The notes: generated by a model from the letters alone, not told the origin. DNA of 64,000 nucleotides from Paenibacillus ihbetae (GCF_002741055.1 NZ_CP016809.1:4938501-5002500), one strand, 5' to 3'; positions 8,555 through 17,717 are shown, counted from the stretch's first letter. Program-made: numbers and translations.

Positions 8555-8570
8555 ATATAAGCGCTTTCAA
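8555..8570 (+). promoter_or_regulatory. cre-like catabolite-control box
   Basis: ATATAAGCGCTTTCAA. In reverse complement, TTGAAAGCGCTTATA matches WTGNAANCGNWNNCW at all but one position. It lies 145 bp before the solute-binding protein start, a position suited to CcpA repression. Compare the similar box at 41764. Confidence 0.5.
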
Positions 8571-8714
8571 AAAATGCGTATCGGTAAAATACTGTCCGTT
8601 TACGCGGCTTCCCGCCTCCATTTAAAGTCATAGGTGTCCGATCAGGGCAGACAAAGCTGCGGCAAAAACCCGAGAGGGATTGGATGCTGCAAATAAATAG
8701 CTGGAGGTAGAACA

Positions 8715-10331
8715 ATGCGGAAAAGAGTAAACGTTTACATCTCACTCTTCTTGGTCATGGCGATGCTGCTGGCCGGATGCAGCGGTTCCGGAAGCGGAAC
8801 GGACGATTCAGCCGAACCACCGGGTAACACTTCAGACAAAAAAGTAAAGCTGACGGCCATCATGACCAAGCATGCTTTGACAAAGCCGCTGGCTGAGATG
8901 GAGTGGCTGCAGAAAGTGGAAGAAGCCGCCGGGGTGGAGATCGAATGGCAGGAAATTACGGCCGATTGGGGACAGAAGAAGGGAACGATGCTGGCAAGCG
9001 GCGACATTCCGGATTTGTTCATCGGACCGAATGTGATCACGGACGCGGATTTCGCCCAGTTCCAGGGACTGTTCCAGGACTTGTCCGGCATGCTTGACCA
9101 GGCACCGAACGTGCAGAAGATGTTCAACGAAAAGCCGGATACGAAGCTCATCGCTACCCAGCCCGACGGGAAAATTTACGGGCTTCCGAAATATCAACGC
9201 TTCTGGCCCGCATCGGCTAGCCGTCAGTTCATTAACCAGAAGTGGCTTGATGAGCTCGGGCTGGAAATGCCGACGACGTGGGACGAATTGTACGAGGTGC
9301 TCGTCGCGTTCAAAGAGAAGGATGCCAACGGCAACGGCGACCCGAATGACGAAATACCGATGGATTGGCCGGGAGGCATCGGCGGATATTTCAACCCGGC
9401 GGTCATGCTTGGCAGCATGGGGATCACACTGACGGACGGGAGCCCGCAGGGCTATTTTGTAGAAGACGGCAAGGTGAAGAATTATCTTACGGACGAGCGC
9501 TACAAGACAATGGTCGCTTTTCTTCATAAGCTGTATCAGGCGGGATTGATCAATCCGGAAGTGTTTACGCACGACTATACCAAGTATCAGTCCGTTGCAC
9601 GGGGCGAAGGGGATACGGCGAAGGTCGGCTTTACTTGGGGCTGGGTGGCTTCCGATCGGTTCGGACAGCAGCTTGCGTCGCAATACGCTTCCATGCCGCC
9701 GCTTAAGGCGACGGCCGATTATGCCGGAGAACTGTCCTGGAGCTATGACTACTACTCGCTCAACTACGGAACGAACCATATCGTCATGTCGGCAAAGAGC
9801 AAGCAGAAGGAAGCGGCGATGCGGTTCATCAACGAGCTGTACGCGCCGGAAGTCGGGATGCAGGTGCTGTTCGGATCGATTGGGCCGAATATTAAAGACA
9901 ACGGGGACGGTACATACAGCGTTCTGCCTCCGGCGGATGACAAAATGGATCCGGGCACGTGGAAATGGACATCGACGATGGCGGATAACGGGGCTTTCTA
10001 CATTCCGGATTCGCTGGAGCTGACGCTCGGTACCGATATGCAGGAGGTGCTCGGCCAATCGGAGCCGCTTGCCGAAGCGCTGGAGGTCGATCCGGAGAAG
10101 GATGTTTTTCCGGGCATGTTCATTAAATATTCGACGATGGACAACAACACGATGAGCCTGAACAACACCAACGTCATGAATCTGGCCGAGTCCAGCTTTG
10201 CCAAATGGGTGACCAAGGGCGGCATTGAATCGGAATGGGATGCTTACGTGAAGGAAAGCGAGAAGGCCGGCCTTAATCAAAACCTGGAGATCATGCAGAA
10301 ATATTACGACGAGTACATGAGCAAGAACTAA
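8715..10331 (+). CDS. extracellular sugar-binding lipoprotein of an ABC importer (LplA/YtcQ type)
   Basis: A 538-residue family 1 extracellular solute-binding protein. Its signal peptide ends in the lipobox LLAGC, so Cys22 should be lipidated and anchored on the outer face of the membrane. A short Ser/Gly/Asp linker precedes the mature two-lobed domain. Signature segments include MEWLQKVEEAAGVEIEW, MLASGDIPDLFIG, YGLPKYQRF and ELYEVLVAFKEKDANGNG, typical of long (about 500-560 residue) binding proteins of Paenibacillus sugar importers. ATG 8715 follows CTGGAGGTAG. First gene of a transporter operon with two permeases; the ligand is unknown, probably an oligosaccharide. Confidence 0.88.
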   Translation: MRKRVNVYISLFLVMAMLLAGCSGSGSGTDDSAEPPGNTSDKKVKLTAIMTKHALTKPLAEMEWLQKVEEAAGVEIEWQEITADWGQKKGTMLASGDIPDLFIGPNVITDADFAQFQGLFQDLSGMLDQAPNVQKMFNEKPDTKLIATQPDGKIYGLPKYQRFWPASASRQFINQKWLDELGLEMPTTWDELYEVLVAFKEKDANGNGDPNDEIPMDWPGGIGGYFNPAVMLGSMGITLTDGSPQGYFVEDGKVKNYLTDERYKTMVAFLHKLYQAGLINPEVFTHDYTKYQSVARGEGDTAKVGFTWGWVASDRFGQQLASQYASMPPLKATADYAGELSWSYDYYSLNYGTNHIVMSAKSKQKEAAMRFINELYAPEVGMQVLFGSIGPNIKDNGDGTYSVLPPADDKMDPGTWKWTSTMADNGAFYIPDSLELTLGTDMQEVLGQSEPLAEALEVDPEKDVFPGMFIKYSTMDNNTMSLNNTNVMNLAESSFAKWVTKGGIESEWDAYVKESEKAGLNQNLEIMQKYYDEYMSKN

Positions 10332-10409
10332 TCGGGGAAACAGGCGATCTTCACGCAGCATGCTGTAGCGATTGTCGTGCGCAGTGAGAATCACCGCTAG
10401 CTATTAAGC

Positions 10410-10491
10410 CTCGGCCTCTCCCTTATTCCATCGCATACCCTGGATGACTCAGCGGTAAGTATGGCGTATTCCATATGCGGGCAGGGCCGAG
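10410..10491 (+). other. intercistronic hairpin between binding protein and permeases
   Basis: The 240-bp gap 10332-10571 has no gene. CTCGGCC (10410-10416) pairs with GGCCGAG (10485-10491), and CGCATA (10432-10437) with TATGCG (10474-10479), making a long imperfect stem without a T tract. Such structures after the first gene often protect the upstream message or attenuate the downstream genes; the role here is inferred. Confidence 0.4.
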
Positions 10492-10571
10492 CAGGAAGCG
10501 GGGCATTGTAGGCTGCAGCGTGTCCGGGCGTGAAGATGGCCTCGTCCCCCTAGCAGCGAAGGAGGGATATC

Positions 10572-11483
10572 ATGCGGTCACCCAAAGGCATTCAGAGCTT
10601 GGTACGCGATTATCAATTATGGATTATGATTTTGCCGGCGATCCTGGTCATTCTGGTGTTCAACTACATCCCCATGTACGGAATTCAGCTGGCCTTTCGG
10701 GATTTTGATTTTACCAAAGGCCTTACCGGCGGGGAATGGAGAGGGCTTGCATATTTCGAGCAGTTCATCGACAGTTATCTGTTCACGGATTTGATGCGCA
10801 ATACGTTTCTAATCAGCCTGGCTTCGATTGTTCTGGGCTTTCCGGCTCCGATTATTCTGGCGCTAATTCTGAACCAGATTCGAAAAAAGCGAATGAAAAA
10901 GCTCATGCAGACGACGGTGTATTTGCCTCATTTTATTTCCGTCATCGTTCTGGTCGGCATGCTCAACGTGCTGCTGTCCTCGGAAACCGGCGTGGTCGGT
11001 CATTTCATGAAATCAATCGGGCTCGGACATATCAATCTGCTGGCCTCCACCTCGACCTTTATCCCGGTCTACGTGCTCTCGGATATTTGGCAGCATTGCG
11101 GGTGGAACAGCATTATCTATCTGGCGGCGTTGTCCGCAGTAGACCCCCAGCTCTATGATGCGGCCAAAATCGACGGCGCCAGCCGCTGGCAGACGATCCG
11201 GTACGTGGATATTCCCGCGCTCGTGCCGACGATCATCATTTTGTTCATTCTCAGCATGGGCAGCATTCTCAGCACCGGCTTCGAGAAAATATTCCTGATG
11301 CAAAACGCTCTCAACCTGCCGGTATCCGAGGTCATTGCGACGTATGTGTACAAGATTGGCATCATCTCCAACCAATTCAGCTTGGCTTCAGCCATCGGGC
11401 TGTTTAATACCTTGATTAATTTCGTGTTTCTGTTTGCCATGAACGCCATTTCAAAACGTGTGTCCAATACGAGCCTATTCTAA
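10572..11483 (+). CDS. sugar ABC transporter permease (LplB type)
   Basis: A 303-residue integral membrane subunit with six predicted helices. The BPD_transp_1 EAA loop that docks the ATPase is seen as YDAAKIDGASRWQTIRYVDIP. The start at ATG 10572 follows GAAGGAGGGATATC. The N-terminal segment SLVRDYQLWIMILPAILVILVFNYIPMYGIQLAFRDF is typical of LplB relatives. It pairs with the next gene to form the heterodimeric channel. No ATP-binding subunit is encoded nearby; in related bacteria a shared MsmX-type ATPase energises such importers (family knowledge, not visible here). Confidence 0.9.
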   Translation: MRSPKGIQSLVRDYQLWIMILPAILVILVFNYIPMYGIQLAFRDFDFTKGLTGGEWRGLAYFEQFIDSYLFTDLMRNTFLISLASIVLGFPAPIILALILNQIRKKRMKKLMQTTVYLPHFISVIVLVGMLNVLLSSETGVVGHFMKSIGLGHINLLASTSTFIPVYVLSDIWQHCGWNSIIYLAALSAVDPQLYDAAKIDGASRWQTIRYVDIPALVPTIIILFILSMGSILSTGFEKIFLMQNALNLPVSEVIATYVYKIGIISNQFSLASAIGLFNTLINFVFLFAMNAISKRVSNTSLF

Positions 11484-11507
11484 TGAGAGAGGGGAGGAGG
11501 AACGGCC

Positions 11508-12407
11508 ATGGATCACATAAAAGCCGGGGCCACCGGTAAAGAATTCGCCTTCAGGGTCGTCCTGGCCCTGCTGTGTGCCGTTATTTTTCTTCTGATCGCC
11601 TACCCGCTGTATTTTATCGTTATCGCTTCCTTCAGTGATTCGACGCTGGTATCGACCGGCAAAGTGCTGTTCTTTCCGAAAAACATCAGCTTCTTCGGAT
11701 ATCAGGAAATTTTCAAGGATATGCGGATTTGGACCGGTTACCGGAACACGGTATTTTACACGTTATTCGGGACGCTCGTGAACATGCTGTTCACGCTGCC
11801 GGCGGCCTATGTGCTGTCGCGGCGGGAGTTCCGGGCGAGACGGATCCTCATGTTCTTCTTCGTGGTGACGATGTTTTTCAACGGCGGTCTGATTCCGACC
11901 TACCTGCTGATGAAGGATTTGCAGCTGACCAATACGATCTGGGTGTTCATTTTGCCTTTTTCGGTGAATGTGTTTTACCTCATCATCGCCAGGACGTTCT
12001 TCGAAACGTCCTTGCCGAAGGAGCTGCACGAGGCGGCCGTGATGGATGGCTGCTCGCATTTCACGTTTTTTTTCAAAGTGGCGCTGCCGCTCTCCAAAGC
12101 GATGGTGTCGGTCATCGCCCTCTATTATCTGGTGGGGCACTGGAATGATTTCTTCACGGCGCTGATCTATATTCGGGATACGAAGCTGCAGCCGCTGCAG
12201 ATCATCCTGCGGGACATCCTGCTGTCCAATCAGGTATTTGCGAACGGGGCAGGCACCGGCGGCGATGCGGGCGGATATGCGCAGCGGTATGCGGATCAAA
12301 TCAAGTACGGGGTCATTATCGTTTCGACGCTGCCGATTCTGGTCATTTATCCGTTCATGCAGAAATATTTCGAAAAGGGCGTCATGATCGGTTCGATCAA
12401 AGGGTAA
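11508..12407 (+). CDS. sugar ABC transporter permease (YtcP type)
   Basis: A 299-residue second permease of the importer, starting 24 bp after its partner with GAGGGGAGGAGG upstream. The EAA loop is LHEAAVMDGCSHFTFFFKVALP. The C-terminus ends in FMQKYFEKGVMIGSIKG, the conserved tail of this subfamily (compare the paralogue ending at 46265, FVQKYFVKGVMIGSLKG). The product should pair with the LplB-type subunit and the lipoprotein encoded upstream. Followed by a strong terminator, so the operon ends here without catabolic genes. Confidence 0.9.
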   Translation: MDHIKAGATGKEFAFRVVLALLCAVIFLLIAYPLYFIVIASFSDSTLVSTGKVLFFPKNISFFGYQEIFKDMRIWTGYRNTVFYTLFGTLVNMLFTLPAAYVLSRREFRARRILMFFFVVTMFFNGGLIPTYLLMKDLQLTNTIWVFILPFSVNVFYLIIARTFFETSLPKELHEAAVMDGCSHFTFFFKVALPLSKAMVSVIALYYLVGHWNDFFTALIYIRDTKLQPLQIILRDILLSNQVFANGAGTGGDAGGYAQRYADQIKYGVIIVSTLPILVIYPFMQKYFEKGVMIGSIKG

Positions 12408-12418
12408 CGGTGGAAGAG

Positions 12419-12455
12419 GCGTGCCGAGCAGCCGTGGGCTGTTCGGCACGCTTTT
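12419..12455 (+). terminator. terminator of the first sugar ABC operon
   Basis: GCGTGCCGAGCAGCC (12419-12433) pairs with the GGCTGTTCGGCACGC arm (12437-12451), with one G:T pair, followed by TTTT. Confidence 0.85.
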
Positions 12456-12521
12456 GCGTGCTGCCGGAGGCGCGGTAACGCCTCAAGTCTCGAAAAGGGA
12501 CTTGCTGGCAGGGAAAGGCGC

Positions 12522-12971
12522 CTAAACGCCGAACTGCTTTAAGTGGTGGTCCAGGTGCTTGTGTAATCCAATTCCCCATTGTTCAGCGGTCAGCTTGCCG
12601 AAAAAGGGATGCGGATGCGTCGTGATTTTCGCCGGCCCGTCTTTCTGAAGCTGGACGATTTTTGCCTTCAGATTTTCTTTTTCCACTTCAAAATCGCGAT
12701 CATCTGCAATGATTATGCTGGGGATCGTGGACATATTGCGAGCGGGGGGCTTCGCATTATAAAACATCGGTTTCACAAAGCGGCCGATCAATATCCCCAG
12801 CAGGCCTCTAGGAGGGAAAGAATTCCCCATGGCAATATCCTGGAAAGCCGAACAATGGGCTAACATCTGGGCAACGTTCATTTTACCCCACTTCGGTTGT
12901 AAGCTCGGATTCAGATTTTCGATGCGGTTCATGAGTTCCTTAACATGGGCTTGATTGTACATAGTTTTCAT
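12522..12971 (-). CDS. DUF1569/DinB-like domain protein
   Basis: A 149-residue cytoplasmic protein. The pattern WGKMNVAQMLAHCSAFQDIAMG near the N-terminus and HPFFGKLTAEQWGIGLHKHLDHHLKQFG at the C-terminus carry the spaced histidines (AHC, HKHLDHH) of the DinB-like metal-binding four-helix fold, as in DUF1569 proteins. ATG 12971 (MKTMYNQAHV) has AAGGAG about 10 nt upstream; an upstream in-frame ATG at 13031 would add 20 residues with no ribosome-binding site. Function of the family is not established; some relatives act as thiol transferases. Stand-alone gene. Confidence 0.75.
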   Translation of the reverse strand: MKTMYNQAHVKELMNRIENLNPSLQPKWGKMNVAQMLAHCSAFQDIAMGNSFPPRGLLGILIGRFVKPMFYNAKPPARNMSTIPSIIIADDRDFEVEKENLKAKIVQLQKDGPAKITTHPHPFFGKLTAEQWGIGLHKHLDHHLKQFGV

Positions 12972-13135
12972 GATTTGATTGCTCCTTAGTGGCGAGGTGT
13001 AATCAACAGGGCTTTCCTGATGGCGACTCAATCTCGAAAACCATTATACCAATGATGCTAAAGACCGATTTCTTTCCGATTGCTGTATCGCAAGATCATA
13101 TACGTCGGTTTAAAAGCTCATAAGATTACTGCAAG

Positions 13136-13448
13136 GTGCCACTGCGTGTTGTTACGGTACCTTTTATGGCCAGGGAATCAGGTACGAATTATGCCAACAG
13201 CATCATTGGTGTGAAAGGGAACGGAGCAACCAGTAATACACACTATCAGAATGGAAACAGTCTTATTGTGGATGCTTTCGAGCTTCATGAAATTGTGCCG
13301 GGATGGGGGATAAGGGGATAACAACGATTTATCCAATAACGAGGCGTATTTGTTCGATTCGAACAATTATGGTCATTGGAGTCTATGGCCAGCGGTCACT
13401 GCCTCCCTGGAATACGAGGAGCCGGCAATAGGTATAAGGGGAACATGA
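13136..13448 (+). pseudogene. decayed open frame of unknown function
   Basis: ATG 13136 opens 61 codons ending in FELHEIVPGWGIRG and a stop at 13319. In another forward frame reading continues across that stop with a protein-like stretch (DNNDLSNNEAYLFDSNNYGH, then WSLWPAVTASLEYEE) to TGA at 13448. The change of frame falls in a G-rich run (13306-13318) where a small indel would fuse both parts. No ribosome-binding site is clear. I do not recognise the family; the Asn/Tyr/Trp-rich composition is reminiscent of secreted or carbohydrate-binding proteins, which is a guess. Confidence 0.3.
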
Positions 13449-13722
13449 CGGTTGTGCCATGGTTTACTTCGTCGCGCGGTGTAAAGACGATTTCAGCAAT
13501 GTCTCAGCAATGACGCTTGGACGACAAGCCATCGGTTGCTCTCCCCAGTGACCTTATATAAATGTTTAGATTTTTAATATGAAGTGTAGGGACAGAACGT
13601 GAAGGTTCGTGTTGGAGGATGAGCAAGGGGAAAGGAGGGAGGGGATCAGCTGCGCTTGTAGGGATATGGGGAAGCTGCCGGTGCAAGGACTCATTAGAGA
13701 TTAGAAACCGAACAGCTATACC

Positions 13723-13908
13723 TCAATCTTCGGAGATCTTTTTCAATAGAGAGTCCAGTTTTTTGTGCAAATGCTGCAATTCTTTATTGTAGTGTTTGTA
13801 AGTTAGGATCCCAATAACGGATTTAATGCCGAAAAAGAGGATGGCTGCAATAACAATCAGCAAATAATTGTGAGCCAATTGACTCAGCCAGCTGTTGATC
13901 TTTTCCAT
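13723..13908 (-). CDS. small single-pass membrane protein
   Basis: 61 residues: a transmembrane helix at about 14-36 (YLLIVIAAILFFGIKSVIGIL) followed by a Lys-rich amphipathic helix with leucine heptads (HYNKELQHLHKKLDSLLKKI), likely a short cytoplasmic coiled coil. ATG 13908 is preceded by AAAGGGGGCGC. Small bacterial membrane proteins of this layout occur in Bacillales but I cannot name the family. The gene stands alone between the decayed frame and the hybrid-kinase terminator. No function is proposed. Confidence 0.55.
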   Translation of the reverse strand: MEKINSWLSQLAHNYLLIVIAAILFFGIKSVIGILTYKHYNKELQHLHKKLDSLLKKISED

Positions 13909-14052
13909 AATGCGCCCCCTTTAGGAACAGTATTCCCTTGTTAGCAATAAAATTATGACCGTCTTACCAGTTGATTTACCTGCGGCTTGGCCAAGGCGGA
14001 ATAACGAAAGACAAATAAGAAACAGGAAAAACGTCAGTGCGATTATTGGCGC

Positions 14053-14090
14053 AAAAAAAGCAGGAAGCACCGCGGGGCGATGCTCCTGCT
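14053..14090 (-). terminator. terminator of the hybrid-kinase gene
   Basis: On the minus strand GCAGGAGCA (complement of 14081-14089) pairs with TGCTTCCTGC (complement of 14060-14069), followed by TTTTTTT. It is 240 nt past the kinase stop. The gap 14091-14329 holds nothing else recognisable. Confidence 0.65.
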
Positions 14091-14329
14091 ACACTAATGG
14101 AGAATACAATGCATTTACTCGCTTGGAGAACGACCAAACAGCCGTCTGTCTGGTCTGCCGGACTCAGCTCGGCAATGTCATAGCCGGTTCCATCTACCAA
14201 ACTCCGCCCGGAGAACGCCCCGGCAGATACGGCCTACCAGCCCTCCTGCTAGGATCGAGATCATGGCTTTCCCGTCTGCCAAACTCCTGCTGGATGGCGG
14301 CAAGCCATGTTCCTTCGGTTCGCTTCTCG

Positions 14330-17300
14330 CTAAAAATCGGTAAAATCTTCATTCGGCTGCGCATCCGCCGGGATCTTAAATGAAACCGTCGTGCCTTGAT
14401 TTCTGGCGCTCTTGATCACGAGGCCGCTGCCGAAGGTTTGCAGGAGCCGCCGATTCGTATTATAGAGGCCGATCCCGCCTTTTCTTTGGCCGGGAGCTTG
14501 CAGCAGCTGAGCAACGCGGTCGGGCTCCATGCCGAGGCCGTTATCCGCCACTTCAACGGCAATGGAATCTTCCTGCCTTGCAATTTTGATCGTTATCGTA
14601 CCGCCTCCGGCTCTTGATATAATACCGTGCCGGACCGCATTCTCCACCAGAGGCTGGATGGCCAGCGGCGGGATGAGGACGCGAATATCCCACTCCACGT
14701 CCCAGACCACGTTCAGCCGTTCTCCGTACCGCTCTTTCTCAACGTATAAATAGGCTTGGATAAGCTCAAGCTCCTGCTGGAGCGGCACCAGTCGATCCTG
14801 ATTCCGGTAGTGGAAGCTGATCTGCAAATATGAGCTGAAAGCCTCGCCAAGGCTCCGCATGCGATCGACATCCATATCGCTAAGCGCCATAATTGAATTC
14901 AAGGTGTTGAACAAGAAGTGCGGGTGAATCTGCGCCTGCATATAGGCAGCTTCCATGCGCAGGCGGTCATCCACGGAATGCTTCAGCGTAATCAGCGAGT
15001 GGATGCGATATCGTAATTCCACCGGGTCAACCGGTTTTGTCACATAATCATTTGCCCCGGACTGGAAGCCGGCATACACATCGGCGGACTCGCTCCGCGC
15101 CGTCAGCAGCAGAACGGGCAGCTCCGATGCGTTAAAGCGTTCCCTTACGGTGCGCGTAAGCTCGTAGCCCGACATTTCCGGCATCATGACATCCGCAATG
15201 AGCAGATCCCATGGCTGCGAGCCCAGAAGCTCAAGCGCTTCGGCAGCCGAGGCTACGAATTTCAGGTTGTACGGCTCCGTCGAGAGAATGCCGGCAAGGA
15301 TCCGCAGGTTTACAGGATCGTCATCCACGGCCAGGATGCTGACGGGATGATTTTGGGCGAGGGATCCTGCCGGAACCTGAATAGGAGAATCGCCTTTGGC
15401 GATGTCCCAGCTGGCCGCGAGCTCTTCGTAGGCAGCTGTGCCTACGGCAGGCACGGGAACCTGCTGCGGAGACGAGCTCCCTGTTCCCGTGTCTGTGTCC
15501 GCAAGCGGAAGTGTAAAAGCAAACGTCGTTCCGTTTCCTTCTACCGATTTGACAGACATCTCGCCGCCGTGAAGCTCAACGAGCTCCTTGCTGATGCTGA
15601 GCCCAAGGCCGATCCCCTTCGCGTCATTCAACCCTTGATTGCCCTGCTCGTACGGAAGAAAAATGCGCTTTATCGTTTCCGCGTCCATCCCGATGCCCGT
15701 ATCCGAGACCGTGATGGTCATTTTGCTGCTATCTGCAGCGGCAGAGACGGTAATGGTTCCTTTCTCCGTGTACTTGATGGCGTTGTGGATCAAATTGAGC
15801 AAAATTTGAACCAGCCGCTTTTCATCCGCTTTGACGGCTGGAAGGGAGTCCGGGATCTTCATCTGGAGTCGAACGGCCGTGCTTTCCGTCATAAACTTTA
15901 CAATATCGAATACCCCATGAACGACGGATACCAGCGATACCTGGATCGGCTGCAGCTGAATCTGCTTCTCTTGAAGCCGCACGACATCCAGCAGGTCATT
16001 TAATAAATGCGACATGCGGCGGCTGACCGTAATCAGAAGGTTCAAGTCTTCGCTGCTCTGCTTGCTGAGGGTTTCCTTTTCCCGTTCGGCGAGACTTATG
16101 GCGATATTCATGATTCCGTGCAGCGGCGTGCGCAGCTCGTGAGACGTGTTGGCCAGAAAGCGGTCTTTCATTCGATCCGCGAGCTTCAGTTTATCGTTGA
16201 GTTTGCTGATTTGATGAATGTTGCGGAAGTATCGCTTAAACCAATAGGCTGAAAAACCGATTAGGGCCGCGAGCACGTCCACCGGATAATATACGGCCGG
16301 CAGCTCCCAATAATTACTGATCGCCCCCCATATGACACTCGCCATCACGCCGCTGGCTGATAGCAGGAGGAATATCGCATCATCCCGGCTGTCAAGGACC
16401 ATTCGCGTAAATACGTAGACCGAGAGCAGGATCGGCAACAAGTAAAAGAAGGCAAATACCCGGTATTCCACCATCCCGTGAACCCAAGGCCCCGGAGCGG
16501 CAAAGACCACGATCGTATAGAGGATCAGAAGCCCGCTGAAGGCGTTAAACCACAAGTTCCGTTTTCGGGCGGTAAAGCTGCGGCTCAGCTTCCATATGAA
16601 ATAGGAGAGCCACGAATAGGAGAGAAAGGTTACTTTAAGCTCCCATTCATAATTTAAAGGGACCCACTTCATCAAGAGGCTGTCGTGCGATGTGACGACA
16701 CTCAAAGCTGCCGATACAAGCAGCAGGAAAAAGTCGAGCAGCGACCGTTCCCGCGGATTGAATAAGTATAAAATGCAGGCGTACAATCCGTGCAGCATCA
16801 GGACGACAAACGTAATTTGCTGGAGATCGACGGAGACGCCGTACTCATCCTGGATCGCCTGGTGCGATCCCAGCTTGATCGGCTTTGATATTCCGCCCAT
16901 GTAAGGATGCTCATAGTTTGCGACCCGGATAACCAGATCAAGCTCCCGAGCCTCCCGGTCGGGAACATAATTGACAACGAAAGAGGTGCGGTTCGGCTGA
17001 TAGGAAGCTTGGCCAGTCTCTCCCGTCCTTCCCATGGAAGCTACCGTTGTCCCGTTAATGTCCACGGTGGTCGCGGATTGAATCTCCTGAACCCAGAACG
17101 AGAGGGGGGCCGCAAGCGGACGATCCAGCAAGATGCGAAGCCGGTACGTCCCGTTTCCGAATGATGATTTCGCTTCATGCACCCGGCCTTTATTCCAGTC
17201 TCCAGGTACATGCACGAAGGATGACGTCTCAGACGTCTTAAGTTCCTGTTCATTTGCCAAGGTGTCCGGGTAGAACGCCCATTCTCCGTCCAAATTAATG

Positions 17301-17503
17301 GGCTTGGAGCCCAAGAGATCCCAGCCTCTCAGATCGAGCACCCCATCAGAGGCTTTCGGTTGATCTGCAGGAGGGGCGTAGGCTTCAAGCCAAAGCCAGC
17401 GGATTCCGAGGAGCATGCTCAGAAAAACAACGAATGCCGCAAGGTGCTGGAGCAATTTGGTAAAACGAAAGCGTTCATGGTTCTTTGCGCGTAGGGTTGT
17501 CAC
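14330..17503 (-). CDS. hybrid sensor kinase with two kinase cores (7TM-DISM, HisKA, receiver, LytS-type)
   Basis: A 1057-residue membrane signalling protein. Order: TM helix about 17-37; extracellular jelly-roll-like sensor 50-210; 7TM-DISM-type membrane block 225-425; HisKA with SHELRTPLHG (His455); first HATPase (N-box NAIKY, then DTGIGMD, GIGLGLSIS) to about 665; receiver 722-840 with acidic D727-D729, phosphoacceptor Asp771 and Lys823; then a LytS-family segment HPHFLFNTLNSI (His862) with a second ATPase (NAVRHG, DNGLGM, GGIGLYN). The two cores belong to different kinase classes. Start ATG 17503; the ribosome-binding site is modest (AAGGAACG). No response regulator or target gene adjoins, so partner and signal are unknown. 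Carbohydrate sensing is plausible from the DISM part, by inference. Confidence 0.85.
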   Translation of the reverse strand: MTTLRAKNHERFRFTKLLQHLAAFVVFLSMLLGIRWLWLEAYAPPADQPKASDGVLDLRGWDLLGSKPINLDGEWAFYPDTLANEQELKTSETSSFVHVPGDWNKGRVHEAKSSFGNGTYRLRILLDRPLAAPLSFWVQEIQSATTVDINGTTVASMGRTGETGQASYQPNRTSFVVNYVPDREARELDLVIRVANYEHPYMGGISKPIKLGSHQAIQDEYGVSVDLQQITFVVLMLHGLYACILYLFNPRERSLLDFFLLLVSAALSVVTSHDSLLMKWVPLNYEWELKVTFLSYSWLSYFIWKLSRSFTARKRNLWFNAFSGLLILYTIVVFAAPGPWVHGMVEYRVFAFFYLLPILLSVYVFTRMVLDSRDDAIFLLLSASGVMASVIWGAISNYWELPAVYYPVDVLAALIGFSAYWFKRYFRNIHQISKLNDKLKLADRMKDRFLANTSHELRTPLHGIMNIAISLAEREKETLSKQSSEDLNLLITVSRRMSHLLNDLLDVVRLQEKQIQLQPIQVSLVSVVHGVFDIVKFMTESTAVRLQMKIPDSLPAVKADEKRLVQILLNLIHNAIKYTEKGTITVSAAADSSKMTITVSDTGIGMDAETIKRIFLPYEQGNQGLNDAKGIGLGLSISKELVELHGGEMSVKSVEGNGTTFAFTLPLADTDTGTGSSSPQQVPVPAVGTAAYEELAASWDIAKGDSPIQVPAGSLAQNHPVSILAVDDDPVNLRILAGILSTEPYNLKFVASAAEALELLGSQPWDLLIADVMMPEMSGYELTRTVRERFNASELPVLLLTARSESADVYAGFQSGANDYVTKPVDPVELRYRIHSLITLKHSVDDRLRMEAAYMQAQIHPHFLFNTLNSIMALSDMDVDRMRSLGEAFSSYLQISFHYRNQDRLVPLQQELELIQAYLYVEKERYGERLNVVWDVEWDIRVLIPPLAIQPLVENAVRHGIISRAGGGTITIKIARQEDSIAVEVADNGLGMEPDRVAQLLQAPGQRKGGIGLYNTNRRLLQTFGSGLVIKSARNQGTTVSFKIPADAQPNEDFTDF

Positions 17504-17661
17504 CGTTCACGTTCCTTTTTAAGAAGTCTTACTTTCAAATATACGCAAAAATACATCAGCCGTACAGACATTTCCTATTTGAGCAAGCGGCCCAAGCCAA
17601 TGGAAAGCGGATTTGGATATGCGATGAGCCGAGAAGAGGGCAAGCTTGCAGGGCATCTGTT

Positions 17662-17717
17662 CATAAAAAAACCGGCGGCTTTTCGTAAAAGCACAAAGCT
17701 TTCGAAAAGCGCCGGTA
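17662..17717 (-). terminator. terminator of the MarR-MMPL operon
   Basis: On the minus strand ACCGGCGCTTTTCG and CGAAAAGCCGCCGGT form a long stem with one bulge around a 17-nt loop, followed by TTTTTTT. It lies about 50 bp past the MMPL stop. Confidence 0.85.

Larger units (their letters stand above)
8360..8714. other. intergenic region before the solute-binding protein
   Basis: No gene seen. It holds a palindrome AGGCACGCGTGCCT (8398-8411), a hairpin terminator candidate, and a cre-like box. The promoter of the binding-protein gene should lie in the last 150 bp; no clear -35/-10 pair was found. Confidence 0.5.

Noticed and set aside
8832..10394. 520-codon minus-strand frame opposite the solute-binding lipoprotein
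   Set aside because: Antisense shadow of a clear lipoprotein gene; composition is not protein-like.
13955..14383. 142-codon plus-strand frame after the small membrane protein
   Set aside because: It spans the kinase terminator hairpin and the end of the kinase gene, with no ribosome-binding site and no domain pattern.
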